Shown: positions 8,670 to 16,676 of the stretch, one piece after another | How positions within the stretch are numbered: position 1 is the first letter of the stretch | Layout of the letters: every line of letters begins with the position of its first letter | NCBI GenBank assembly: GCA_905372865.1 | Contig: CAJPQT010000003.1 | Location: forward strand, 41,958-105,957 | Origin: an uncultured Centipeda sp. | Lineage (GTDB): Bacteria > Bacillota > Negativicutes > Selenomonadales > Selenomonadaceae | Reading direction: 5' to 3' | Length of the DNA stretch: 64,000 nucleotides | Notes under the pieces: generated by a model | The model's input: only the letters and a program-made list of their open reading frames with translations | The model's database searches: none | Told to the model about the DNA's origin: nothing | Program-made: the position numbers and the translations under genes

Positions 8670-8863
8670 GTCTGCACATAACATGCAATTTAGGGGTTAA
8701 AATGATTGTAACAGAGGAGGAATTCACGGAGAATCTGAAGAAGATCCTTCGAGAGGATTGCTCAGGGTACCCGATTCGTTCGTTTGACGTTGATATGCGC
8801 GTACAAGAGGCCCTGTATGTGGAGCTTTGGACGATGAGTCAGCAGGAAAATACGACTTCCTAA
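8666..8863 (+). pseudogene. C-terminal remnant of a fused transferase gene
   Basis: The reading frame from about 8672 encodes VKMIVTEEEFTENLKK and continues through DVDMRVQEALYVELW. This matches the last 50 or so residues of the large protein ending at 10761 (MKLVVTEDEFAENLKR, then AVDMSTQKALYAYIW). It abuts the stop codon of the upstream GT2 gene and ends 32 bases before the start of the intact paralogue. The rest of the gene is missing. It is best read as the tail of a deleted paralogue or a recombination footprint; a short expressed coupled ORF cannot be excluded. Confidence 0.7.
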
Positions 8864-8895
8864 CCATTGTGTTTGCGGAAAAAGGAGATCGCAGT

Positions 8896-10761
8896 ATGAA
8901 ATTCCATGTGACACTGGAGAAAGATGTGTGCAGACATGTCATTTCTTATGAGAGTGGACGAACAGCACTGACCGCAGGAGAGGGGACCACTGTATGCAGT
9001 GCAGATCTTATTGTCGAAGACGATGCATGCCATGTTGTGCTTGGACGAGATTCTGTCGTTTCTTATGAGGTGTCATTTGTTTTTTCAAGCATATCGAGAA
9101 ATACTTATGCAGAAAATTATCTCTTTGGGTCTGTAAAAGAGCGTTCATTGGAGCCGCGAGAAATTGTCATCGGCAATGAGGTTTATATTGGTGCCCGCGC
9201 TATGATTATGGAGGGGGTACAGATTGATGACGGTGCAATAGTTCTTCCTGGCAGCGTTGTTATGGAGCCTGTACCTTCCTATGCTGTTGTTGCCGGCAAC
9301 CCTGCACAGATCATTTGCTGTCGGGTCGATGATAACACCATAAAATCCCCTGTCATCGATGCCGATACACAACGTAAACTGGATGAGTTTCAGGAAGAGT
9401 GCCAGCAGTTTCTCAGGATGATTGGCTGTAACATACGTAATGGATATATTGAGAAAGCCTTGTCTGATTTGAGCTATTTGGCTATGCAGATCTATAACCC
9501 AAGTCAGTACTTCACGGATGATGTTATGGAGAGTTATCTGAGTGAGCTGCTGGACCATCTGCCGTGCCCATCCTATACCCCGCGCAATCATGACCGGCGA
9601 AGGATTGTATTCTATGATGGGTTTGGTCTTGACACGCGGGGGCTTTCCCTTATTTATTTACGAGCGTTAAGTAAAATGGATGTGGATGTTCTCTTGATCA
9701 CAGTTGAACAGGCATTCGGAAATATTCCTATGATCGAGAAGACACTAAAAAGATGTTCCGGGAGAATACACTATCTTTCGAATGAATCGAACCCATCTTA
9801 TATTGATTACTACCAAGATATTTGCCAGGCGATCACCGATTTTTGTCCTGATGTTGGCTTTTTGTGTACGACGCCATGGGATATCAGTGCAATTTTGGCA
9901 TTTATGCAGATGTCCGGCAAGATGAAGCGCTACCAGATCAATCTGACGGATCATGCATTCTGGCTGGGAAGACAGGCATTCGATTTCTGTCTGGAATTTC
10001 GTGACTTCGGCGCAAATGTATCACGTATCCATCGTAATATTCCGATGAGAAAAATATTGAAACAGCCTTATTATCCATTTGTTGATGAGGATATCTCATT
10101 TGCAGGCTTTCCGTTTGAGAAAGAAGAAGGTGACTTTGTTATATTTTCGGGAGGTACCTGTTATAAAACGATCGATCGGGAAAACAGCTATTACCGTATT
10201 GTTGATTTCTGTTTGCACGAGTTTCCACATACAAAATTTTGGTATGCAGGAACCGTGAATATAGAAAGTCATGCAAATCCTTTGATCGAATTAGCGAAGA
10301 AATATCGAGGGAGGGTATTTTGTTCGGACGAGCGGAGCGATTTGCTTCAGATCCTGCAGCATGTGGATATGTATCTCAATACTTGCCCTCAGATCGGCGG
10401 ACTTATGACCCAGTACAGTGTGTTGGCGGGACGACCGCCGATAACTTTCCGTTGTCTGCCAAAGTCCGCGGGGGCAGAGTCCGTTCTGTTGCCGCATACA
10501 GAGCCCCTTGGCATCGAGTTTACCGATATGAATAAGCTGTTTTCCGAGATCAAGCGCTTTATCGGAGATCCTGTCTATCGAAGTGGAAAAGAGGCTTGTA
10601 TGAACGCCATGAAGCTCGTTGTCACCGAAGATGAATTTGCAGAAAATCTAAAAAGAATTATCTGGGAAGATCAATCAAACTATGATATTTCTTGGTTTGC
10701 TGTGGATATGAGTACGCAGAAAGCCTTGTATGCATATATTTGGGCAAAAATGGTGAATTGA
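8896..10761 (+). CDS. Fused hexapeptide acyltransferase-like / glycosyltransferase-like protein
   Basis: 621 residues. Residues about 90-150 form a left-handed beta-helix, trimeric hexapeptide type, with EIVIGNEVYIGARAMIM, GVQIDDGAIVLPGSVV and the closing VVAGNPAQII. Residues about 230-600 look like a GT-B-type sugar transferase (RRIVFYDGFGLDTRG start, FVIFSGGTCYKTID, LQHVDMYLNTCPQIGG near the C-terminus). The histidine usually seen after the WIG-type turn in acetyltransferases is replaced (YIGARA), so catalysis by the N-domain is doubtful. AAAGGAG sets the start at 8896. It directly precedes fdtA/fdtB-like genes and may replace a separate FdtC acetyltransferase; that is inference. Confidence 0.6.
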   Translation: MKFHVTLEKDVCRHVISYESGRTALTAGEGTTVCSADLIVEDDACHVVLGRDSVVSYEVSFVFSSISRNTYAENYLFGSVKERSLEPREIVIGNEVYIGARAMIMEGVQIDDGAIVLPGSVVMEPVPSYAVVAGNPAQIICCRVDDNTIKSPVIDADTQRKLDEFQEECQQFLRMIGCNIRNGYIEKALSDLSYLAMQIYNPSQYFTDDVMESYLSELLDHLPCPSYTPRNHDRRRIVFYDGFGLDTRGLSLIYLRALSKMDVDVLLITVEQAFGNIPMIEKTLKRCSGRIHYLSNESNPSYIDYYQDICQAITDFCPDVGFLCTTPWDISAILAFMQMSGKMKRYQINLTDHAFWLGRQAFDFCLEFRDFGANVSRIHRNIPMRKILKQPYYPFVDEDISFAGFPFEKEEGDFVIFSGGTCYKTIDRENSYYRIVDFCLHEFPHTKFWYAGTVNIESHANPLIELAKKYRGRVFCSDERSDLLQILQHVDMYLNTCPQIGGLMTQYSVLAGRPPITFRCLPKSAGAESVLLPHTEPLGIEFTDMNKLFSEIKRFIGDPVYRSGKEACMNAMKLVVTEDEFAENLKRIIWEDQSNYDISWFAVDMSTQKALYAYIWAKMVN

Positions 10762-10769
10762 GGGGATTT

Positions 10770-11180
10770 ATGCAGATTGTAAAATATGTGTTTCAGCCAC
10801 ATGGAGATGAGCGTGGCATGCTTGTTGCATTGGAGGAGTTCAATGACATCCCCTTTCGCATTAAGCGTGTTTACTATATGTACGATACTGTTTCGGGCGT
10901 TGTGCGCGGACATCATGCGCATAAAAAGCTTGAACAGATTTTGATCTGTATTCATGGGACATGCAAGATTCGTCTGGATAATGGCAGAGAGAAGAAAATT
11001 GTCCCGCTTGAAAAACCCTATGAGGGACTCTATATCTCCCATGCCATGTGGAGAGAGATGTATGATTTCTCGTCGGATGCCGTGCTCTTGGTGCTCGCGT
11101 CCGAGGTCTACGATGAGGCAGACTATATCCGCGACTATGATGAGTTCTTGCGTATGGTACAGGGGGAGGAACGGGCATGA
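10770..11180 (+). CDS. fdtA: dTDP-4-keto-6-deoxyglucose 3,4-ketoisomerase (FdtA/QdtA type)
   Basis: 136 residues, a single cupin domain. The stretch from about 31 to 60 (IKRVYYMYD, VVRGHHAHKKLEQILIC) and the C-terminal half (LYISHAMWREMYDFS, VLLVLASEVYDEADYIRDYDEFL) are diagnostic of the FdtA/QdtA/WxcM-type isomerases. The histidines in GHHAH serve as catalytic base and acid. It moves the keto group from C4 to C3 before transamination. FdtA and QdtA differ in product stereochemistry (galacto or gluco), which I cannot decide here. It overlaps the aminotransferase by four bases. Confidence 0.85.
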   Translation: MQIVKYVFQPHGDERGMLVALEEFNDIPFRIKRVYYMYDTVSGVVRGHHAHKKLEQILICIHGTCKIRLDNGREKKIVPLEKPYEGLYISHAMWREMYDFSSDAVLLVLASEVYDEADYIRDYDEFLRMVQGEERA

Positions 11181-12298
11181 AGATTGATCTTGCTGTACTC
11201 GGGCGGCAGTATGAGCTCCACGCCGCCGCGTATGAGGCGGCGGCACTCCGTGCCCTGCGTTCGGGGTGGTACATCATGGGACCGGAACTCGAGGCATTCG
11301 AGGAGGAGTTTGCAGCATACATGGGCGCGAAATATGCGATCGGGCTGAACTCGGGGCTTGACGCCCTGATGCTCTCTGTCGCCGCGCTCGGCATTGGTGC
11401 GGGCGATGAGGTCATTGTACCGGCGAACACCTATATTGCAACCGTACTTGCGGTCACGGCAAACGGAGCAACTCCCATATTCGTCGAACCTGACGAATAC
11501 TATAATCTGGACACATCGAAACTCGAAGCCGCGATTACGGAGCGTACGCGTGCTGTCATGCCCGTTCATCTCTACGGACAGGCGGCAAATATGGGGCGCA
11601 TGATGGAGATTGCGGCGCGTCACCAGCTTGCCGTCGTTGAGGACTGCGCCCAGTCACATGGGGCACACTTCGGCGAGACGATGACGGGACGCTTCGGGGA
11701 TGTCGGCTGCTTCAGCTTCTACCCGACGAAAAACCTCGGTGCGTTTGGTGATGCGGGGGCGATCGTGACGGACGATGCGGGAATTGCTGAGCGTATCCGG
11801 ATGCTTCGCAACTACGGGAGTAAGGAGAAGTATCATAACGAGCTGTGCGGGATCAACTCTCGTCTGGATGAGATTCAGGCGGCATTGCTGCGTGTCAAAC
11901 TTGGGCATTTGTCGGAGCTGACCGCAGAGCGCAGAGAGATTGCGGCGCAATACCTTGCCGGGATTCATAACGAGCATATCAGCCTGCCGCAGTTGCGCGA
12001 TGGGGCAGAACATGTCTATCATCAGTTCGTTGTGCGGACGGCAACGCGCGATCATTTTAAGGCATATCTCAAGGAGCACGGTATCGAGACGGTTATTCAC
12101 TATCCGATTCCGCCGCATCTGGCGGAGTGTTATGCAAACCTCGGCTATGGATGCGGCAGTTTCCCCGTCGCCGAGCAGTATGCGGACGAGGTGCTGAGCC
12201 TGCCGATATTCAACGGGATGCGGGCGGATGAGATTGCCTATGTGATCGATACGGTCAATGACTATGCAGGGGAGGGGGCAGTACATGCCATCGGTTGA
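11177..12298 (+). CDS. fdtB: DegT/DnrJ/EryC1 sugar aminotransferase (FdtB/QdtB type)
   Basis: 373 residues, full length for the family. The PLP lysine is Lys185 in FSFYPTKNLGAFGDAG. VVEDCAQSHGA supplies the aspartate that pairs with the pyridine nitrogen. The C-terminal region has the usual YHQFVVR and YPIPPHLAE blocks. With FdtA immediately upstream, it should install a 3-amino group, giving dTDP-Fuc3N or dTDP-Qui3N for a surface glycan. No rmlA/rmlB pair is present in the window, so the dTDP-ketosugar must come from elsewhere. Confidence 0.88.
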   Translation: MKIDLAVLGRQYELHAAAYEAAALRALRSGWYIMGPELEAFEEEFAAYMGAKYAIGLNSGLDALMLSVAALGIGAGDEVIVPANTYIATVLAVTANGATPIFVEPDEYYNLDTSKLEAAITERTRAVMPVHLYGQAANMGRMMEIAARHQLAVVEDCAQSHGAHFGETMTGRFGDVGCFSFYPTKNLGAFGDAGAIVTDDAGIAERIRMLRNYGSKEKYHNELCGINSRLDEIQAALLRVKLGHLSELTAERREIAAQYLAGIHNEHISLPQLRDGAEHVYHQFVVRTATRDHFKAYLKEHGIETVIHYPIPPHLAECYANLGYGCGSFPVAEQYADEVLSLPIFNGMRADEIAYVIDTVNDYAGEGAVHAIG

Positions 12299-13235
12299 TA
12301 TTTCAGTTTGTGTCCTCACCTATCGGCCGGACTATGAGAAGCTGTTCATAACACTTACCTCTATCATTCGTCAGCAGGGCTGTTCCTATGAAATTATCAT
12401 TGCGGATGATGGGACGCCGGATTTTAGGCAGGATGTAATTGAAGTATGGATGTCTGAACATGGCATTTCGGATTACTGCATTGTGCGCAGCATGGAAAAC
12501 CGTGGAACGGTTCGTAACGTATGGAACGCATATGCCGTCGCCCATGGAAGATATGTCAAGGCGATCTCCCCGGGAGATTTTCTATATAATGATACGGCAC
12601 TTGCAGGAATGCTTCAGTTTATGGAGCAGGAGGGATACCGCATTGCCTTTGGACGATCCTGCTACTATAGCCGCAGTGGTGCGCAGGTCTACATCTACAA
12701 TGTAATGAACCCGTATCAGCTGCGCCCTTATCTTGAGCGGAATACTGCAGCAATCAAAGAAGCATACCTCGTATGTCAGGACTATGCAAACGGAGCCTCA
12801 TTTATGGGGGAACGTGAGCTCGTGACTGCCTATATCAATCTCATTTGTGGACGTGTTGTATACACGGAGGATGCGGCATACATTCTTATGGTTGCCGATG
12901 ACATACCGCTTGGATTCTGGAATCAGAACTTTATATGGTACGAATCCGGTACAGGAATATCTGGCGGCAGTTCTCCTGCATGGATAGAACGTGTGAAGAC
13001 GGATAATCGCGCGACATTTGCGTTGATGGCAGAGCGCAGATCTGATCTCTCGGATCTGTGTTGGTGGTACTTGGAGGAGCAGAGCCGTGAGGACTCATCC
13101 TATACGCAAATACGGTGTGCCTACTATGAAGAAGTGGAGCGGATGATCCAAAACGAAACCTTTTTACAAGATGTTGATGAGGGGGAACTGAAAAAACTGC
13201 TGGAAGCTGGACATGCGGTTGGGAATGGGGGATAG
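12285..13235 (+). CDS. GT2 family glycosyltransferase (surface glycan), copy 2
   Basis: 316 residues, paralogous to the enzyme at 7698 along its whole length. It has ISVCVLTYRPDYEKLF, ADDGTPDF, KAISPGDFLYND, and the C-terminal LQDVDEGELKKLL tail. A strong GGAGGGGG site within the end of fdtB precedes the ATG at 12285, and the genes overlap by 14 bases, so it is coupled to amino-sugar synthesis. Its base composition is nearer to the host average than copy 1. The two copies differ clearly at the DNA level, so the duplication is not recent, or one was acquired separately. Confidence 0.8.
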   Translation: MPSVDISVCVLTYRPDYEKLFITLTSIIRQQGCSYEIIIADDGTPDFRQDVIEVWMSEHGISDYCIVRSMENRGTVRNVWNAYAVAHGRYVKAISPGDFLYNDTALAGMLQFMEQEGYRIAFGRSCYYSRSGAQVYIYNVMNPYQLRPYLERNTAAIKEAYLVCQDYANGASFMGERELVTAYINLICGRVVYTEDAAYILMVADDIPLGFWNQNFIWYESGTGISGGSSPAWIERVKTDNRATFALMAERRSDLSDLCWWYLEEQSREDSSYTQIRCAYYEEVERMIQNETFLQDVDEGELKKLLEAGHAVGNGG

Positions 13236-13236
13236 G

Positions 13237-13836
13237 ATGCAGGGGATTCGACTTGATGGGCAATCGGTATATTTGACGGAGGTAGCAGAGGAATATTTTC
13301 CCTACATCATTGCGTGGCGCAATGACACAGAGAATAATCGATATCTGAACCAGCCTTTTCGCCTCACAATGGACAAGCAGTGCGCATGGTATGAGCATTA
13401 TCACAATGACCCGACACAGGGACTTCTCGTCGTTGTGGATAAGAAGCGAAATATCCCATTTGCGACGATGGGGTGGACGGACTATGATAGGGCACAGCGG
13501 CTCTGCATCACGGGACGGCTCCTCGTCGGCGACCGCCATTATCGCGGCAGCGTGCTCTTTGCAGAGGCAACGGTACTGTTTGCGGACTATATGTATGGGG
13601 CGTTTGGCGTAGATACCTGCTATGCACATATTGTGTGCGATAATATTGCGTCTGTTCGATATCACGAAAAATATGGATTTCATCGAAATGACGGCATTTC
13701 AAAATTTCCGGAGGAACTCATCGTAAATGGAATGCGGCAGGAGGAATATGTTCGGACAAAAGAGGATTGGGCCACAATACGTCACACTGTGTTGGATCGA
13801 CTAAGAGACAGGGACGTGCGATTGGGTACGATATAA
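13237..13836 (+). CDS. GNAT-family N-acetyltransferase
   Basis: 199 residues. The RimJ/PseH-like GNAT layout is seen: an N-terminal YIIAWRNDTENNRYL block, a central strand FATMGWTDYD, and a C-terminal SVRYHEKYGFHRNDGI segment typical of acetyl-CoA enzymes. It starts one base after the GT2 stop, with GGGG six bases before the ATG. In this setting it plausibly acetylates an amino sugar, possibly the 3-amino group made by FdtB. Homology alone would also allow an unrelated small-molecule or protein acceptor. Confidence 0.65.
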   Translation: MQGIRLDGQSVYLTEVAEEYFPYIIAWRNDTENNRYLNQPFRLTMDKQCAWYEHYHNDPTQGLLVVVDKKRNIPFATMGWTDYDRAQRLCITGRLLVGDRHYRGSVLFAEATVLFADYMYGAFGVDTCYAHIVCDNIASVRYHEKYGFHRNDGISKFPEELIVNGMRQEEYVRTKEDWATIRHTVLDRLRDRDVRLGTI

Positions 13837-13928
13837 TGAAGATTCATGTTGTGTTGACTGATAAAGAAATATCTTGGATCAAGGCATGTAGGAAAAAAGC
13901 GGTTTTTGGGTCAGGAGGATCTGCGTGA
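13836..13928 (+). pseudogene. 30-codon stub of a lost operon gene
   Basis: An ATG overlapping the GNAT stop (TAATGA) opens a frame reading MKIHVVLTDKEISWIKACRK and then a short unrelated tail before TGA at 13926. The overlapped start and the sensible N-terminal strand suggest the true beginning of a gene that was truncated. The SWI segment recalls sugar N-formyltransferases, but that is a guess. It runs straight into the decayed GT2 fragment. Confidence 0.35.
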
Positions 13929-13940
13929 AAGATCTTGTGT

Positions 13941-14117
13941 TCGGGACGGTCAATAGCGGTAGGTCAAACTGTTCTCGCCTGGCGACTATTTCTAAAATGA
14001 TACGGCTATACGGACATACTCCGCGGCTACTATGCAGAGGTGGATCAGATCGTCCGAACAGGCTTGTGTTTACAGGATGTTGACCCACAGGAACTCATAA
14101 AACCGGTAACTGATTGA
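13941..14117 (+). pseudogene. Decayed GT2 glycosyltransferase with internal deletion
   Basis: Codons at about 13956-13998 read R-stop-VKLFSPGDYF-stop-NDTA, matching GRYVKAISPGDFLYNDTA of the intact gene at 12285. After a frame change, 13999-14117 reads YGYTDILRGYYAEVDQIV and then LCLQDVDPQELIK. This matches the last 40 residues of the same family (SYTQIRCAYYEEVERMI, LQDVDEGELKK). About 550 bases of the middle of the gene are missing and two stop codons are present. This is a clear pseudogene of a third paralogue. Confidence 0.8.
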
Positions 14118-14128
14118 AAGGAATTAAT

Positions 14129-15733
14129 ATGGAAGAATCGGGTTTTTGCAGTTTGGATTTTGTGGCTTACTATTTACAGAAACTCCATAATCGCGCACAT
14201 ACAGACCGCAAGATGCGCGTTCTTTTTCTGGTACATGAGCCGTTCCTTTGGGAAAAGCAGGAATATATATACGATTTGTTTGCTGCCGATGACATGGTGG
14301 AGACAACCCTTGTGCTGCTTCCCAGCTACAATGCAATTGATGCGACAGAGCATAAACCTGCAGGGCAATACATGGATAAGACGTGGCACTTCTTTCATGA
14401 CCATTATCCCAATGTATTCGATTTTACCAATGTTGTTGATTTGAACGTTTTTCAGCCCGATTACATCTTTTTGCCGACACCGTATGATGGGCTGCGCCCT
14501 CTTCACGGGACACGTACATCAGAGCTTGCTAAAATTGCAAAGATTTGCTATATCGCGTATGGGACGCAGGGAACAAAGTTTTTTATCCAAGCGGAGGCTT
14601 CACTCGCGCCATTCTTTTCCCATGTGTCATTTCATTTCTGCGATTCTGAGGAGGAGCAGATCGCCATGGAAGCCGCCTATCCGGATACGGTTGCAGCCGG
14701 CGTGCAGCATTTTGAGGATATCGGTTATCCGAGCTTTGAACCGTATCTGGAATATCGGTGTGAGCCACGCATTCGTCGGCGAATTCTATGGATGCCGCGT
14801 TGGAATACAGAGTCAAATGTTGGGGGAAGTCATTTTTTGGTCTACAAGGATGCATTTCTTGCGTTTGCACGGAAATATGGCAGTGAGACGTTGGAATTTG
14901 CCATCCGTCCACATCCGCTTATGTTCAATAATTTTGTCCAAAGAGGGCAGATGACGGCACAGGAGGTCGCCGACTTTAAGGCACAGCTGGCGGCGTATGG
15001 GATTGTGTTGGATGAGGGACAATATAGCGTCTTTGAAGCACTGACCTCGACGGATATCCTGTTGGCAGATTTCTCGTCGCTCAATATGCCCTTTTTTCTG
15101 TTGGAGCGACCGCTTGTATATTGTCCGAATGACAACGAACTGAGCGATGATTATAAGAAAATGGCTGCGGGCAGTTATGTCGCTGAGAACTGGGATGAGG
15201 CAGCGTATTATTTGGAGCGGCTGATTCGTTATGAAGATCCGGTGGCGCATCAGCGGCGGAAGATCGTCGAGGAGTTCCGAGCAAAGCATATTGGTGCGGC
15301 ACAGCGCATTGCTGACCGTATCAAAAGGGACTTCGCAGAAAGCTTTCATCCGCGCACGGCCTGTCTGCCCGAGATCGAGCAGCGGCTTTTTGAGGCGAAG
15401 AAAACTCTTGTTTCGATCATGGGGAGGAGTTCTGACCTCCTGCCGCATTTCTGTGAACAGGAGTGGTATCCTCTTTATCTGGAGATGCTCTCCATGCACC
15501 CCTGGAGCGATCATTTCGTATGGGGTGAGCAGCAGATTCTCGTAAAGTTGAAGGAGCTCTATGCCAATGCAGTGGAGCGGGAGCATCGTGCCTGTCTGAC
15601 TCTTGCAATGCTGCTTTTTGCCGATCCACTGATACTTTCTGTTCCTCTTGAAATAGATCTTTTTCCTGAGGGGCTGTATGCGGATTTGCGGGAGGCGTTT
15701 CGTGTGCAGCGGGCGGAGTTGGGGCTTTCGTGA
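14129..15733 (+). CDS. CDP-glycerol glycerophosphotransferase-like protein (TagB/TagF family)
   Basis: 534 residues. The middle part has FAIRPHPLMFNN (the conserved RPHP histidine) and STDILLADFSSLNMPFFLLERPLVY, the counterpart of the D-x-SS-x-x-FD signature that binds the CDP moiety in teichoic-acid polymerases. The N-terminal 100 residues form a Rossmann-like half beginning MRVLFLVHEPFLWEKQ. GAAAGGAA precedes the ATG. It sits directly before the licABC-like genes. It could transfer an alditol-phosphate, or just possibly phosphocholine, to the glycan; the second idea is speculation. Confidence 0.7.
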   Translation: MEESGFCSLDFVAYYLQKLHNRAHTDRKMRVLFLVHEPFLWEKQEYIYDLFAADDMVETTLVLLPSYNAIDATEHKPAGQYMDKTWHFFHDHYPNVFDFTNVVDLNVFQPDYIFLPTPYDGLRPLHGTRTSELAKIAKICYIAYGTQGTKFFIQAEASLAPFFSHVSFHFCDSEEEQIAMEAAYPDTVAAGVQHFEDIGYPSFEPYLEYRCEPRIRRRILWMPRWNTESNVGGSHFLVYKDAFLAFARKYGSETLEFAIRPHPLMFNNFVQRGQMTAQEVADFKAQLAAYGIVLDEGQYSVFEALTSTDILLADFSSLNMPFFLLERPLVYCPNDNELSDDYKKMAAGSYVAENWDEAAYYLERLIRYEDPVAHQRRKIVEEFRAKHIGAAQRIADRIKRDFAESFHPRTACLPEIEQRLFEAKKTLVSIMGRSSDLLPHFCEQEWYPLYLEMLSMHPWSDHFVWGEQQILVKLKELYANAVEREHRACLTLAMLLFADPLILSVPLEIDLFPEGLYADLREAFRVQRAELGLS

Positions 15734-15755
15734 TGGGGAAATGGGGCGAGATCTG

Positions 15756-16676
15756 ATGGAGCTTGACAAGCAGGTGTGTCCAAATTCGGCAGAAGAGATA
15801 TTCATTCGGCGTACGATTAAGCAGTATTTTGGCAAGAAGGCGGCATCCGGTGTCCTATTGCCCCTCAAGGCAGGTATGACAAATGACTCCTTCCTGTTTG
15901 ACGTACAGGGGAAGAAATATATCTTTCGTTGCAACGGAAAGGGGACCGAGCTTTTAATCGACCGTGAGAATGAGAAGGCTGTCTATGAAATGCTTCGCTG
16001 TACGGACATCACAGAGGATATTGTTGCACTCAGTATTGAACCGGGCTATAAGATCTCGCGCTACTATGAAGACTCTCGTGTCTGCGATCCAATGAATATG
16101 GATGAGGTGCATTCCTGCATGAAAGCGCTGCGTTCTTTTCATGAGCTCAGACTGTGTGGTGCGAGTAAGTTTAACCCTTTTGAGGCTGTGATCCATTATG
16201 AAGCAGTCCTTAATGGGGGGGGGAATGTCTGCTCTGAATACATGAGTATAAGGGACGCTGTTTTTTCTTTGCGGCCATTTCTTGCGCCGTTTTTAGAAAA
16301 TAGAGATACACTCTGCCATATCGACTCGATTTCTGATAACTTTCTCTTCGTTGAGGGACGTGAATCCCCCTACCTTATTGACTGGGAGTATGCGGCATGT
16401 TCCGATCCTCTTGTTGATGTCGCGATGTTCGCGATCTATGCGAACTACGCGGAAGCGGAGACAACGCGGCTGCTTGCAGGCTACTTTCCCGAGGGAGTCG
16501 ACGAGCAAATCAAGGCGAGGGTATATGCCTATATGGCGGTGGGCGGACTTTTGTGGAGTCTATGGTGTGCCTATAAAAGCTCTCTTGGCACATCTTTTGG
16601 TGTGTATGCTGAGAATCAGCTGCGCTTCGCAAAGACGTATCCGGCAAAGGTGCATGATCTGTTAGGGGATATGTGA
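15756..16676 (+). CDS. licA: LicA-like choline kinase with an internal G9 tract
   Basis: 306 residues, choline/ethanolamine kinase fold. It has KAGMTNDSFLFDV and RCNGKGTELLIDRENEK as the LicA-type N-lobe, CHIDSISDNFL as the catalytic Brenner loop, and YLIDWEYAACSDPLVDVAMF as the metal-binding DFG equivalent. It should phosphorylate choline (or a similar amino alcohol) in the cytoplasm. Codons 154-156 are GGG GGG GGG, an uninterrupted nine-G run in which a one-base slip would frameshift the second half. GGGGCGAG favours ATG 15756 over 15741. It is followed by LicB- and LicC-like genes with overlapping ends. Confidence 0.82.
   Translation: MELDKQVCPNSAEEIFIRRTIKQYFGKKAASGVLLPLKAGMTNDSFLFDVQGKKYIFRCNGKGTELLIDRENEKAVYEMLRCTDITEDIVALSIEPGYKISRYYEDSRVCDPMNMDEVHSCMKALRSFHELRLCGASKFNPFEAVIHYEAVLNGGGNVCSEYMSIRDAVFSLRPFLAPFLENRDTLCHIDSISDNFLFVEGRESPYLIDWEYAACSDPLVDVAMFAIYANYAEAETTRLLAGYFPEGVDEQIKARVYAYMAVGGLLWSLWCAYKSSLGTSFGVYAENQLRFAKTYPAKVHDLLGDM
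16215..16223 (+). repeat. G9 homopolymer inside licA (possible phase-variation tract)
   Basis: Nine consecutive G bases in frame encode Gly154-156 of the choline kinase. It is the longest G or C run I noticed in the window; other runs in coding sequence reach seven. Runs of this length are known slipped-strand sites in other surface-antigen genes. Confidence 0.9.
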
